A stretch of 64,000 nt of DNA, taken from the NCBI GenBank assembly GCA_039654915.1, contig CM077597.1, positions 25,332,001 to 25,396,000 on the forward strand, read 5' to 3'. This DNA comes from Aquilaria yunnanensis (taxonomy: Eukaryota; Streptophyta; Magnoliopsida; Malvales; Thymelaeaceae). Position numbers and translations under genes: made by a program. Under the pieces are notes generated by a model, which searched no databases, was not told where the DNA came from, and saw only the letters and a list, made by a program, of their open reading frames with translations. Positions 12,398-23,527 of this stretch are shown here, in pieces. Within the stretch, counting starts at the first letter, position 1. Every line of letters starts with the position of its first letter.

Positions 12398-12949
12398 AGA
12401 AAATTGGTCCTCCAAATTTCCTAGGAGTCCAAAATATATCATGCTCAGGTAGCCTGTTTATTACCAGAACACTGGTGGCATAGCTTTATTTATCAATCAA
12501 TCTCCTTCTTGGCCATATAATCACTCATCATTCTCTTTTTTCGTTTCAACTTTCTTTGTTAACTCCAAGTTATAAACTGGAAATTCTCCTCATAAGGCTT
12601 TATCTGCCTTGATTCACAAGTTATGGCTTGTTTCCCTTTTCATAAGACTCAGCCCATCCCATCAGTGAATATCTGATACTTCTTAGTAGGGTATGGTAAA
12701 ACCAGTATTAGGCTGCAGTCAATCTTTTCTCAAGTTTCTCACAGTCAGAAGTTGCTTCCATTCCAAGATAGCTTAATCTTCTCAGGATCAATAGCTAAAC
12801 TATGCTCATTAATCATATGTCCGAGGATTTCAATTTTCCTTAGCCCAGAATTGGCACTTAGTTTGCCATGCAACTGTTATTCCTTTTCAGGCTGGGCACC
12901 ACTCCTGGGTTCTCCTTATGGGCTTTTTCATCCTTTGAGCACACCAATA

Positions 12950-13095
12950 TGTCATCATCAGTGAGCCCAAATGGCATCACCGTGTACTCAAAGCGACCAC
13001 TTCTAGTCTTGAAAGCTATCTTTAGGAAATTTTCTTCCTTGATTCTCAGCTGGAAATATCCAGGTTTGAGGTTTATCTTTCTTTTTCACAAAAGT
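12950..13095 (-). pseudogene. Gypsy reverse transcriptase fragment in the 8656-19614 element
   Basis: The reverse complement of about 12950-13095 reads INLKPGYFQLRIKEENF, then [17 protein letters not shown]. These correspond to '[11 protein letters not shown]' and 'F.TryG.yEf.[10 protein letters not shown]' of Ty3/gypsy RT. The following NAP is replaced by DDD, suggesting that sequence between here and the xxDD box is deleted. No long open frame remains, so the domain is dead. Confidence 0.65.
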
Positions 13096-15834
13096 ATAGA
13101 TACTTTCCGGGTAGATTTTCCTGGCCTTAAGAAATCTTTCTCAAGCAACTTACCCAGCTGCTTTCTTAACTTCCTGAAATAATAGAGTTAACAAATATTG
13201 GTGCAGCTCCTGGCACCAATATGATTTCAAACTCAGCCTGGGACTTAATCATCTGCAGGGAAGGTTGAGGAATACTTCAATGAATTCCCTTGATATGGGT
13301 ATTCTACCCAGCTATACTCATACTTCAGCTTCTTTTCATCCTTAGGTAATCACCTTCTTTATGAATATGGGTTTGTGCTTTAGCACCCTTAAATGATCCT
13401 TTGGGACTAACCCAGGAAAATTTCCAGAAATTGTGGTTCATATCCGAGTAAAGTTCCCTGGCACCACTGTCTGTGATTACCTTGTTGGCACTAAGCCAGT
13501 GTGGATATAATCTGGCTATGACATCATAGGCTAAATATTCTTCAGTAGCCAAAGCATGCAAAATTTTCTCCTCAGCTGTCATTCATCAATTCATTCCTGG
13601 TATTTCTAACCAGGTGCACTTCAGTGCATACTTCTGTCATTCATCAATTCATTCCCTTGACTAACTTGACAGTTTCCACAGACAATAACGCACTAGTATC
13701 AATTTAAAGCTGATATTTCATAACTGTCAAATAAAATGTTAACTGTTAGGGTCTTTCTAACCCAATCCTGACCTGGTCCATTTATTCATCAGCATCTTCA
13801 GCTCTTTTGACTTCATGGTCCTCTTATGCTTTCCTTGAAGTCTTAATCTGGAGTACTCTTCCAGTATCCTTAATTTGTCTCTTCCTGCTCCAGGTATACT
13901 AAGGTCTTGATCCATGGACTGGAAATGTGCACTGGTGGACGCATAGCTGGCATCTCCATGCCTTTATCCTGATGCACATTGGGGCATTAACCCTTTCTCA
14001 GTAGAGGTGGAGGTGTGTCTAGCTTCTTCATAACATTTGGCCTTCTGTTACTAAACCTTTTGGGGTCCTCCGTCCTTCTTTCTTGGCAGGTCACTGCCAC
14101 CCAGTGATTTAACATTATGGGTACAGTACTCAATACAACCTTCCATGAATCTGTAGCATGGCTTATTGCCATGAAATCTTCCTTAAGCCTCGCATGAAAG
14201 TCCGTAGCGAGCTCAAGAAGGTAGCCTTTTTCTCTGTTGTTATCCTTTTCTTGGCTAGTGTGCCAAGTTTTGACCATCTATTTTTTTGGATACCTTTCTT
14301 CTTTATTCTCTTACTCTTTCTTGGCTCATATGCCAAGCTTTCGCTTTCTCTGCGTAGCTGGCTTCTACATTCTGCTACTATTTCTAGGTCCACTCATGGC
14401 TTGTTCCTGGAATTGTTGCTCCAGGGCCATGGTCTTTGAAGAAACTTCTTGGCCTTAGCTATTCTCTACTTTCATGATTGGGAATACCTAATAAGATCAC
14501 TGAATCTCTGCTCATGCTCCAACACTGAGAGTTACTTCACTCAAACAGGTAAGTTCAACCTGCTTCTGTTTCTTCAGTGATGCACTGTGAGTACTGTTAC
14601 TGAAATACTTGCTATCATTTAGCCTGTCTGATTGCCCCTCTTTCTGTGAATAGGTTGCCTAGCATTTTGCTAGCATACGTCCTGTGGAAAGTGCAGTCCA
14701 CTATAACTCAGCATTTCCTTCCATCTGAAGGTTGCTAATAAAACTCTTTGAGAACATTCTCAAAGTTCTTTTCAATCTATATCACCCAGTATTCTGCCTC
14801 ATCTGGGTCACAGCTACCTTATCTCTTATCCTCTTATGTGATTGCCCTTTCGGGGGTCCATTTCCACTACCAGGTACATTCCCGGTTTGTTCCTTGAACA
14901 CCTGCTCCAATGTCAGGGTATTCTGCATCATAGAGTATTAGTCCCTAGCTCCAACTACTTTGAGAATCTGTCTCAACTCAGATCTCAGGCATCTCAGAGT
15001 TCTCTTTGTTTACAGCTGCTCCTGCTTCTTATACTGTGAAGCATATCTAATTCAATAACTGGATCAGGAACTTGTAACTTGTTGTTTGTCTCTTAGGCCA
15101 AACTAGGCTCATTGGCCCCTGTTTGTATCTCAGGCACTTCTGTATGCATACCATCTTTAGGATGGACTGTTATATCTTCTGCTTGCCTTAGGGATTCTCT
15201 TTCCCTGCCCTCACTTGTTATGGGCTTTCCTGTATTTGCAGTATCAGGCCTCCTTTTTGGGTAGGTCTTTAAATTTCTTTGTGTACAGCTTCCCTATTTC
15301 TGAACTTTCTTCTTTCATCATCATTATTAGCATCAGTTCCACTGGCTTGGCCTTGTAGCACATATTCTCTTTCTAGTCTTCTTTTCATTATTGACTCTTT
15401 TTACTGCCCAGCAAGTTCTGGGATTTATACCTGACTTCTTGTCATGGTCTGAATGCTCAATTGCTGGCATGTACTCCTACATTGCTTCCAATTTTCCTAT
15501 GGGTATCAAGACCCAGTAGTACTTGGCTTAATGGCTCAAATTCTCCTTTAGGTATCAAGACCCAGTAATATTTGGCTTAATGGCTCAACAGCCCCAACTT
15601 GGACTTCTGGCATAAAGCTAGTATACTCCTTTCTATCTGAGGAAGTTTCATTTTCATTTAAGGCCTCTGTTCATTTCTGGTTCTCATCTTGTTCACAACA
15701 ACAAAGCAAAGCACAATACACATATATGCTTAAAAATTCATAAATGACTCAACCTAGTGGACTTAACCTATGTGGGAACAAGTCTATACTATAACAATCA
15801 ATGACCAGAACAATGGTCCCTTCAAACAATCCAT
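13096..15834 (-). pseudogene. Degraded gag/pol remainder of the 8656-19614 element
   Basis: This interior stretch lies between the RT fragment and the primer binding site, where gag and protease would be. Only short broken frames are present on the minus strand (such as 14163-14393, with a basic SKRIKKKGIQKN stretch). No zinc knuckle or protease active site was identified. A direct repeat 'ggtatcaagacccagta' occurs near 15505 and 15555. Confidence 0.45.
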
Positions 15835-15846
15835 GCTCTGATGCCA
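15835..15846 (-). promoter_or_regulatory. Primer binding site (tRNA-Met-like)
   Basis: The reverse complement reads TGGCATCAGAGC, one mismatch from the common plant initiator-tRNA-Met complement TGGTATCAGAGC. It lies 3 bases inside the right LTR, which fixes the orientation as minus. Confidence 0.75.
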
Positions 15847-15849
15847 AGC

Positions 15850-18800
15850 TTTCACGCCCCAAACTGCCCCTAGCCCATCTGGGCCCAATTATCAGAGTAA
15901 TACAGCGGAAGTTATTCATACAGAAGGGGTTATATTAACTATTATGAGCACCTACGGCGTGACTCCAGGATCTATTATGGTACTAGCTTGTTAATTAATT
16001 ACTTCCTAGGTGATGTTAGGGTGCTCTTTAGGTACAAGCTAGCACCTAAGTGGAATTTCTAGTGTTCCATTCATGATTTTATCCTGCTTACATGCATACT
16101 TCATCACATGCATACTTTATTCCAATTCAACATAAGATTCTCCTGTAATATCTTCACATGCTCATTTCATCCAAGCTACATATAGCCATACACTTAATCC
16201 ACTAAGTGCATCAGATGTGTGTCCACCAAGTGTACTATTTCAATGCATGGCAACCAAGAAGCCCATATTCCATTTCAAGTTTGAAAACCATATTTCATAT
16301 CCATGAGCATTCTGCCAAATCTAGTACACATAACACAATCATCCATCAAGACATTCCACCTACAGGAATTCAAGCATACTTCTCGTATAATCATCCTTTA
16401 AAGTCATCAACATCATAAGTCATCATAATCATCCATCCAAAGCAAAATTCACCATCATAAGTTATCCAGAACTATGCCTATCCATAGAACAGCAAATAAG
16501 CATCACCTACTACCAAGGAATGCTTCATGTTTAAGTTTATCCAAGTTCAAGTTTTATAGACCAAGTTCTCATAACTACTTAATTTTCAACTCATACAAAC
16601 ATGGAACATAATCCACCTTATAGACCTTGTTCCCATAACTTCTAAACTCCATATCCTGCACAGGTAAGTCCACAACATTAGCTTGATCCACAAGCAATCT
16701 ATACCACATAAGTTACTTTTAACATATGAATATATTGAGCAACACTATACATATACCCAACCCTTTAGCACATCATAATAAGTACTCTGGTACTCTTCGC
16801 TTAATCTATCAAGCCATCCATTTCCTAAAAAGGTTGAGCAGGGCGGGTGAGTTATAATACTCAATAAGAATCTCGGTGGCATCCAATGCCTAGTGAGGTA
16901 ATTATCTCATGACTTTCTTAGTCATTATATGGCTTTCAAAGCCTAACTTGTTCCAAGATTGTAATGGCAATTAATCCATGTTCCTGCAAAGGAAAACACT
17001 AAAACAACGAAAACACAAGATATAATGCAATAGCAATAATAATAATAATAATCTGGGTGAGCATGCGCAAACAATTTTAGAGAAGCACACAACTCAACAC
17101 ACACAACACTGTTCTCGTAACATCGTGTCCCGTGACACCGTTCCTCGTGGAACCCGTGGGCATCGCAAGCATTAGAATTTCCATAACACCATTCCTGGTC
17201 GACCATTTCTTTATTTTATACTGAGCTCATTAACTTGGGACCGAGTTGGCCAAACTCGATGCCAAGACCCAAATGCTTGCATAATTACTCATGAGTAAAC
17301 CATAGTTGCCAAAGCAACAATAGCTCGACCATTATGCACTTATGTGCCCAAATATCCAACTAAGAAAGTATCATGAGTCCTCACAAAAAGTAATAACCAC
17401 TTAGCGCTGACATGCACACCTATGCTCACTTGGCTCTTTGACCATCACATAGGGGCACTAATACTCACAACGAAAGGTCATGGAAAATATACCATAGACA
17501 AAGTGAGTATAGGGATCCTTACCAACATTTGTGTAACCTTTTTGCTCATTTTCTTTGCCTTGCTTTGCTTTGTTTGTTGTTGTAACTTTGTCTTTGCCGT
17601 AATGGACCAATAAAGCCCAAAACATTAACAAGTTAATCTCTTGCTTTTCATTAACCATGAGAACCATAATTTACCAAGAACTCTTGGTTTAACTTACTCA
17701 ACCTCACTTAAAGAGGTAAAGCCCATAATTTAACCATTCTTGGTTATTGTCCAAGTTTTTTGCCAATGTAGCCCATGTAGTCAATTGTAGCCCATTTTGC
17801 CAATATCGCCAATCTGGCCAATTTAGCCAATGTAGGAGTTTAAGAACACTATGCTCAAGTGTTTAGTTCTAGAACATTTTCCGTAATGGTCATGGCCGAA
17901 CATTGTCTTTACTTCTCTCTCAAGCTTTACTTGATTTTCAAGCTTGTACTTAAAAGCTTCACATTTACCAAGCACACTTGCTTTCCACTTAAGGACTTCA
18001 AGAACAATTGTTGACAGATTTGTCCTTTACTTCTCCTTTCTCATTTTAGTCCTATATTTCATTAGGAACACTTATACCACCAAGAACACTTGGTCTACAT
18101 ACATCCACAAAAAATTGGCACTAAGGCCAAAAGTACTCTTCATTTCTTTCTTTCATATTTTTGTTCCACATGCATCAAGGAACCCATTACTGTGAAGAAC
18201 TCACGGCTAAAATGCCAAGTCACAGAAACAACAATATGGCCAAAACTTTTATTGCTTCTATAGCTTACAAAATTTCTCTTTCTACATCCATCTTTTGGCC
18301 ATTGTCTTGTATACTCATAAGAGTTCCATTTCTACCAAGAAAACTTGGTTTTATGCTTGCATGCCAAAAATACCATTTTTGCCGAAAATTCTTATTTTCT
18401 GTTCTTCCATCCTTAGCTTGATTTCTTGCATAGGATGCTCATGCAAGCTTCGAGGCACCAAGGACACTTGGTTTCAAGCCTCATAACGCCGTGTACACTT
18501 ATGGCCGAAAATCCATCTTTGTTCTTCTTGGAGTTCTCCTCAATTTCTTGCTTCTCATGGCTTGAAAATGCCATGCATGCCTTGAACTCTTGAGTTGAGC
18601 TCAAGAACACTATGAACACACCATGGCCGAAACTTCAAAGAGAACCCCTATTTGAAGAGGTAATGGCTGAAAATGAGCTTCACTTTTCCTTGGGGTTCTT
18701 CTTGATTTCCTTGCTCCTCATGGCTTGAAAACGCCATGCATGTTCATGAGCTCTTGAGTTGAGCTCAAGAACACTAAACTCCTTCATGGCTGAAACTTCT

Positions 18801-19614
18801 AAGTGACCTTTCTTGGACATATCACTTGATTTCTTGCTCTAGATGTGTTTAGAAGCTTGAAATCACTAAGGAAATGTGTTTGCATGTGCAAGGAAGAGTG
18901 ATTTTAGCTATGGCCGAGAGCTAGGATGAAGGAAGAAGGGAATGGAAGCTTGAAAAGTATCCATGGCCAGTTATGCTCGAGAGAGGAGAGAAGTGAGAGT
19001 GTTTTGCCTTGTGTTTGAGTGAGTGAAGTAATTGGAATGGGAGGAAGTAAGGATGGCCGGTTACAAGGAGTGGGATAAGTGCAAATGGCCATTAAATAAT
19101 TCGTAGTGGAGTTTGTAGTGGACAATAAACAATGCAAAGTGGAGACAACACTTGGGAGACAAAGATGGGCAAAATAATAGTTTAAGGTGGAAGTGGGGGA
19201 CAAAGTAAGTGGGGTAATTTAAATAATGTGAGTGGAGGGATAAAATATTGTAAGTAGAGGCCATTATTTTAATGCTAAATAGGGGATGGCCGGCCATGCA
19301 TATAATTCCATGCAAAATGGCCAAATTCTTCATTCGGTCCTCCATCTTTCTTAATATGAGCAATTGAGTCCTCCCACAACAACTTCCTTTGTGCAATTGA
19401 GTCCCTCAACTTCAAATTCCACCATTTTCATCACCAATCTCTTGGCCTTAGCCATGTTTTTTCGAAGAGTGTCCAACACTCATTTATGCCCGTTCCATAA
19501 TTAATTCCATGTCTTCTCAATTTAATTGAGCTAAGTTTCCAAATTAGGAAACTTTTTATATCACTAATCCACTTAACTCTGGACTTATTTATTTATCATT
19601 TTTCGGGTATTACA
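15850..19614 (-). repeat. 5' LTR of the minus-strand element
   Basis: It starts 'tttcacgccccaaactgccc', ends 'tttcgggtattaca', and is followed by TGGCC (19615-19619). At 3765 bp it is slightly longer than its partner because of small indels. No gene was seen in it. Confidence 0.85.
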
Positions 19615-19619
19615 TGGCC

Positions 19620-20415
19620 AAGTTCTTCACATTCTATTTCAGGTAAAACATTTGTTGTTTTTAATGTTCTAGGTTCTAAGGGAATCTTCTTAGAGTATAA
19701 CATTGTTTGGAAGGTGGGCAACGGGTTGACTACATCCTTTAGTCTGATAAATGGGGAGGTGCCAAAGTCTTAATGTCTAAGTTCCCTAGACTATTCAAAT
19801 TAGTTGGAACCTAACTTGTAAAGTTTCTAACATGGCCATTTTGGAGGGGGAGTCTTGGTCTTGGAATCTTTAGTGGGTTAAGGAACCTAGGGGCTGTGTG
19901 GTAAGGGAGTTGCATGGCTTATTGTCGTAACAACATTTCATTGAATAGGAGAACAATTGATCGTTTCATTTGTAGAGTATGTCTAGCGACAAAGCTCTCT
20001 TTGTCAAGTAGGTGACAAAAACAGCGGAAACTCATCTTGCTTAACCTCCAAACTAGAATCTTGGATTTCCCTAGAATGGATGGTGCCTCATCAGGGTGAA
20101 CTTCTATTCGAAGGCTTTATAAGACCGTCTACCAACCAAAGCAAACTTGGTGTCTACGGGTGTCTCCAAGCTGATACCTTGCGTTCTTTCTATAAACAAA
20201 AGGAGGAATCTTCATGCCAGCTACTTTTTCAATGCAGGTTCTCAAGAACTCTCTGGTCAGCAATTCGTGCCTGGTTGGAAGCAGACTTTGTTCCTCTGTC
20301 AAGCTTACCTCAAGTGCTTTATTCCTTTCTTCTTAGTCATACAATTCTGTCATCAAGTATGAAGGTAGACTTGCATGTTTTAAAGTCGTATCCACAGACC
20401 CCACTTTTATTTTAA
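19620..20415 (+). pseudogene. LINE 3' coding part (zf-RVT-like region)
   Basis: LINE text resumes right after TGGCC. WKVGNGLTTSF and later CQLLFQCRFSRTLWSAI correspond to the 'vGnG..i.fW' block and the 'HLFf.C.fs..iW' zinc-finger RVT motif at the C-terminus of plant L1 ORF2. Several stops separate the blocks. Its continuity with 7241-8650 shows that the 11-kb LTR element inserted into this LINE. Confidence 0.65.
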
Positions 20416-20419
20416 AAAA

Positions 20420-20950
20420 TGTGAAGAACAACTATGAAGAATTAAGTTTGGAACATACTTTAATCTTGAATTAGATCCCATTATTTCAAATAAAAATCAA
20501 GCAAAACAACAAATACAACAGTACCTTCATAAAAAGGAAATTGTTGAAACAAAAATTTGAGTTACTCATTACAAACTTTTTTTATTCTTCTTTCTTATCT
20601 TAAAACCATCACTTAAAAGCAACATTATCTCTTGAGCTTTACTTAATTGGTCTAGTTATCCTCAAATGAGTTAGCTTGTTTTAGTCATTGAACTTACTTT
20701 GAATAGAAACTAAAGGTCACTTAAAGTAATATCTATTTGTATGTATACTATCAAGAGTTAACTCAAAAACTTTTTAGTTAGGCGGTTGTGTTTTTTTTTT
20801 TTTTTTGGGTACTCAGAAATTTACAAGAAATATATAATCTTTAAATGCTTGTATCATAATTCGATGTATAACATTTGATCAATTCAACTTTAAATATCAA
20901 TTATAATTTAGGCTCACATATAGACCCCTCATTAAAAATGTTCTAGGTGC
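20420..20950. other. AT-rich insert in the LINE tail, no gene seen
   Basis: This stretch interrupts the LINE tail. It contains an 18-T run (about 20790-20808) and ends near 'taggtgcgcctctga', after which LINE text resumes. No coding capacity or clear inverted termini were found. Confidence 0.3.
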
Positions 20951-21275
20951 GCCTCTGAGAAAGCAAGGTTGGGATGTGGCTGCTAAGTTACTTTATGGCA
21001 TGTTTGGCTTGCACGAAATGCTATTGTCTTGAGCAAACAAATATCGTGTTTGCTTTGATTTGCTCACTTGCATCAAATATCGTTCCGTCTACTGGCTATC
21101 TAAAAGATCAGGAAGGGATAATTTTTCGTTTACAAACCGGTGTCTAAATCCATCTCTAGCTTTGTAGCATTGTATGGTTTGCTTGGGGTTGTAAGTTTCT
21201 TGGATTTTATTTTCTGCCAGCTTCTTCCTGTGTTTGCAATATATAGTTTCTTCCTAGTTGCTGATAAAAAAAAAA
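20950..21275 (+). pseudogene. LINE 3' end and poly(A) tail
   Basis: A broken translation around 20965-21060 (WDVAAKLLYGMFGLHEMLL) recalls the 'W..W..RN..iF' ending of plant LINE ORF2. The sequence closes with 'gttgctgataaaaaaaaaa' (A run 21266-21275), the usual LINE 3' end. Confidence 0.5.
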
Positions 21276-21630
21276 CTTTAAAAATAATAAAAAATAAAAG
21301 TTAATCGCGTATTTTAATTTCTTTTAAATTCCTTTCAATATTCACAAGTTGCATGTGAAGATATGCATTATACATACACATACCATCATGTACAGATATA
21401 TATGTTGGTTAATTAATTATTGACTAAGGTCATCGTCCTTTTTTTATATGTAACCATTTCAATACATATACTAGGTGGACCTAAAAGTCAATGACGCGTT
21501 TTTATTTATTTATTTATTTTTGTTATTTTAGTTAATTTTCTGGTTTCAATATTGACAAGTTGCATGACCAGAGGATATGCATATATAATTTCAACACTAG
21601 GTAGAATCAAAACAGTGATGAGTTAGGTGT
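21276..21630. other. AT-rich spacer, no gene seen
   Basis: It is AT-rich with a run of TTTA/TTTATTT units near 21503-21530. No coding, RNA or repeat-terminal signals were recognised. Confidence 0.4.
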
Positions 21631-21635
21631 GTCTT
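21631..21635. repeat. Target site duplication GTCTT, left copy
   Basis: GTCTT immediately precedes the 5' LTR and recurs exactly at 28991-28995 after the 3' LTR. Confidence 0.95.
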
Positions 21636-22620
21636 TGATATGATCAAGGAAGGCACACATGGAGAAGGCAAGGACCCATTGAAGGTTTCTAGTGGACCTA
21701 TGACAAGGAAGAAAGCTAAGGAGCTCTCAAGTGCACTACAAGCCTTTGTTTCAAGTTTCTTCATGGAGAATAGACATGAAACTTCACAAGGAGCTGCTGG
21801 AACTTTCAAGACACCATATGGATATGATGGATATGCTTGGTACTCAGTTCTGGAGTGCTTAGATAAGTCACAAAACAAGGACACCAAGGACGCCACTCAA
21901 AGTGCACCATTTGAGCCACCTTAAGTGTTCTTGATGCATTTTGTGTCCACAAGCTGGATTTTTGAGCTCTAACTTTCCAGACCTTCATTACCACATCTAA
22001 TATGAAGATTCATGCCATTGGAACTCAAAGATTCAAGCTTGGAGCTGAAGTTACAAGAGAGAACCTTAAAGTGCCCAAAATGCACCCAAAAAGGCTATTT
22101 GGGAGTTTTCGGGTTTAATCTTGTATTTATATTTTATTTTCGTTCAAATCCTATTTAGATACATTATTTAGGAAGTTATTTAGGCTATGGAATAGTTTTA
22201 AATCGTTTGGGCAAGTGGAATACGCTGCATTTATTAAACTTGTTCAAACTAGGAATTAGAGTCCTAATTTGACTAGGATTTCCTATGTCTTTGTATCTAG
22301 GATTCCTAAGGGATTTAGGCTGCAAATTTTGCCTAGCTTTTAACCCTAGCTTAGGCCTATATAAAGGCACATATTCTGGTTGTAAACATACAGAAAAATT
22401 TTGAAATAATATTGCTCTTTGGAGAGGTTTTCTCTTTGGTTCTTTGTGGACTGCCTTGGTGCACAAGTGTGCTTGTGTTCTTGGAGTTCTATACTTCTCG
22501 TTTCTAATCACAGGTTGATTAGGGGTGGGGGTTTTAAACCTAGTCTCTTTGATGTCTTGTGGAGCTTGAATCACATCTTGGGCGCGTTTCATAGTCTTTA
22601 TACCATCGGGGTTCGCATCA
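21636..22620 (+). repeat. 5' LTR of the CRM-like element
   Basis: It begins TGATATGATCAAGG and ends GTTCGCATCA. Its left 290 bp are the same coding sequence that supplies the polyprotein C-terminus in the 3' LTR. A TATA box lies at 22358-22365, so transcription should start near 22390. Confidence 0.95.
22358..22365 (+). promoter_or_regulatory. TATA box in the 5' LTR
   Basis: TATATAAA is set in GC-richer flanks (ggcc...ggcac), with a matching copy at 28728-28735 in the 3' LTR. It marks the U3/R boundary region. Confidence 0.75.
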
Positions 22621-22622
22621 GT

Positions 22623-22634
22623 TGGTATCAGAGC
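22623..22634 (+). promoter_or_regulatory. Primer binding site (initiator tRNA-Met)
   Basis: TGGTATCAGAGC, the standard plant initiator-tRNA-Met complement, starts two bases after the 5' LTR. Confidence 0.93.
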
Positions 22635-23527
22635 CACAAGTTCCATTGAAGGACATATCTTGTGTTCTTGTTTCCCTTCGTTTTTCTTTCAATTCTGTCC
22701 AGTAATTTTTGTCTTTTAATTCTCTGTTTTAATCTGTTTTCTTCTTGTTTCAGGTCTGTTCTTTTTATTCCATCCTTGTTCAAGTCCGAAAATCACAAAA
22801 ACAACAAAAGACGTCAATCCGTGTTGTCTAGTTTTTCTCGGTTTCAATTCGTTTCTTCTTGTTCGATTCTTATCTTTCTGTTTCGTGTCCAGCCATATTA
22901 ATCTCTCTTGTTTTCATTGTTTCCAGCATCCTAGAGTCAAGAAAACACCAAAAAAAGAAGGATCCAAATTCAGGAAGTTTCGGTACAACCAAAGTTGCTT
23001 CAAATTGTGCCAATTTCACTAGTTTCTTGTTTTGTCTGAAAAGAATTCTAACTTTCTGTCTTTGGCAGCAAGGAACTTGAAGGAGAAAGTTGTTTTAGTA
23101 TCAAACAGCAAGCAAAAAAAAAAAAAAAAAAAGGGAGAAAAGAGAAAAGAACAAAGAAAGAAAAAGAAAAGAACAAAAGAAAGAGCTTGCAAAGGAAAAG
23201 GAGTTTTCTCAAAATTGTTGGAAGTTTTTGCGCTCGAAACCTATCCCATTGTTTTAAGCCAAAAAAGCTTTCTTTGTGGTTCTTGTGATCATCAATTGCA
23301 AGGGCTTCCTAGAGTCTTTTAAAGCTTCTTTAGCCCACCTCTTTTGGAGTCAAAATAGTTCTTCAAAAATTCAGGTTTTCTTGTGTGCTTTGAGGATAGT
23401 TTTCTTAGAACTTTGGAGTACTCTTTGAATAGCAATATCTCACTAACAAATTGAGTGTTTGAGTGTTCATCTTTTGAGTGAAACATGTGAGGTGAGTGTT
23501 TGTGAGGATCTTTGAATTTTCAGGAGT
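22635..23527 (+). other. Untranslated leader of the CRM-like element
   Basis: About 0.9 kb lies between the primer binding site and the gag start. It includes an A-rich stretch with an uninterrupted A run near 23114-23132 followed by GA-rich sequence. No gene is supported here. It may hold packaging or translation signals, but none can be identified by eye. Confidence 0.6.

Larger units (their letters stand above)
8656..19614 (-). mobile_element. LTR retrotransposon (Ty3/gypsy), very long LTRs, minus orientation, defective
   Basis: Two direct repeats of about 3.7 kb (8656-12382 and 15850-19614) flank only about 3.5 kb of interior. The 5-bp target duplication TGGCC is intact. Orientation follows from the primer binding site next to the right LTR, a purine-rich tract next to the left LTR, and RT fragments on the minus strand. 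Interior coding is heavily mutated. The LTRs differ at many positions and by indels (for example about 38 bp extra near 16725), so this is an older insertion. On the minus strand the LTR begins TGTAATACCCG and ends GTGAAA, a non-canonical terminus. Confidence 0.85.
800..21275 (+). mobile_element. Degenerate L1-type LINE, split by several later insertions
   Basis: Scattered but collinear LINE pieces occur on the plus strand: ORF1 (about 1200-1660), endonuclease (about 3640-4090), pre-RT and RT start (about 4470-4831 and 5402-5495), RT core (7241-8650), the zinc-finger RVT region (about 19620-20415) and a 3' tail ending in a run of A at 21266-21275. Stops and frameshifts are frequent, so the copy is dead and old. 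Pieces are separated by inserts at 1765-2745, 4837-5396, 5496-7233, 8656-19614 and about 20420-20950. The 5' end is uncertain because LINE 5' ends have no clear signature. Confidence 0.75.

Noticed and set aside
21640..21924. 94-codon frame in the 5' LTR as a separate small gene
   Set aside because: It is the LTR copy of the gag-pol C-terminus and lies upstream of the LTR TATA box, so it would not be on the element's transcript.
22185..22646. Minus-strand open frame of 153 codons, repeated at 28555-29067
   Set aside because: It lies in both LTRs of the CRM-like element across the promoter and R region and has no recognisable domain.
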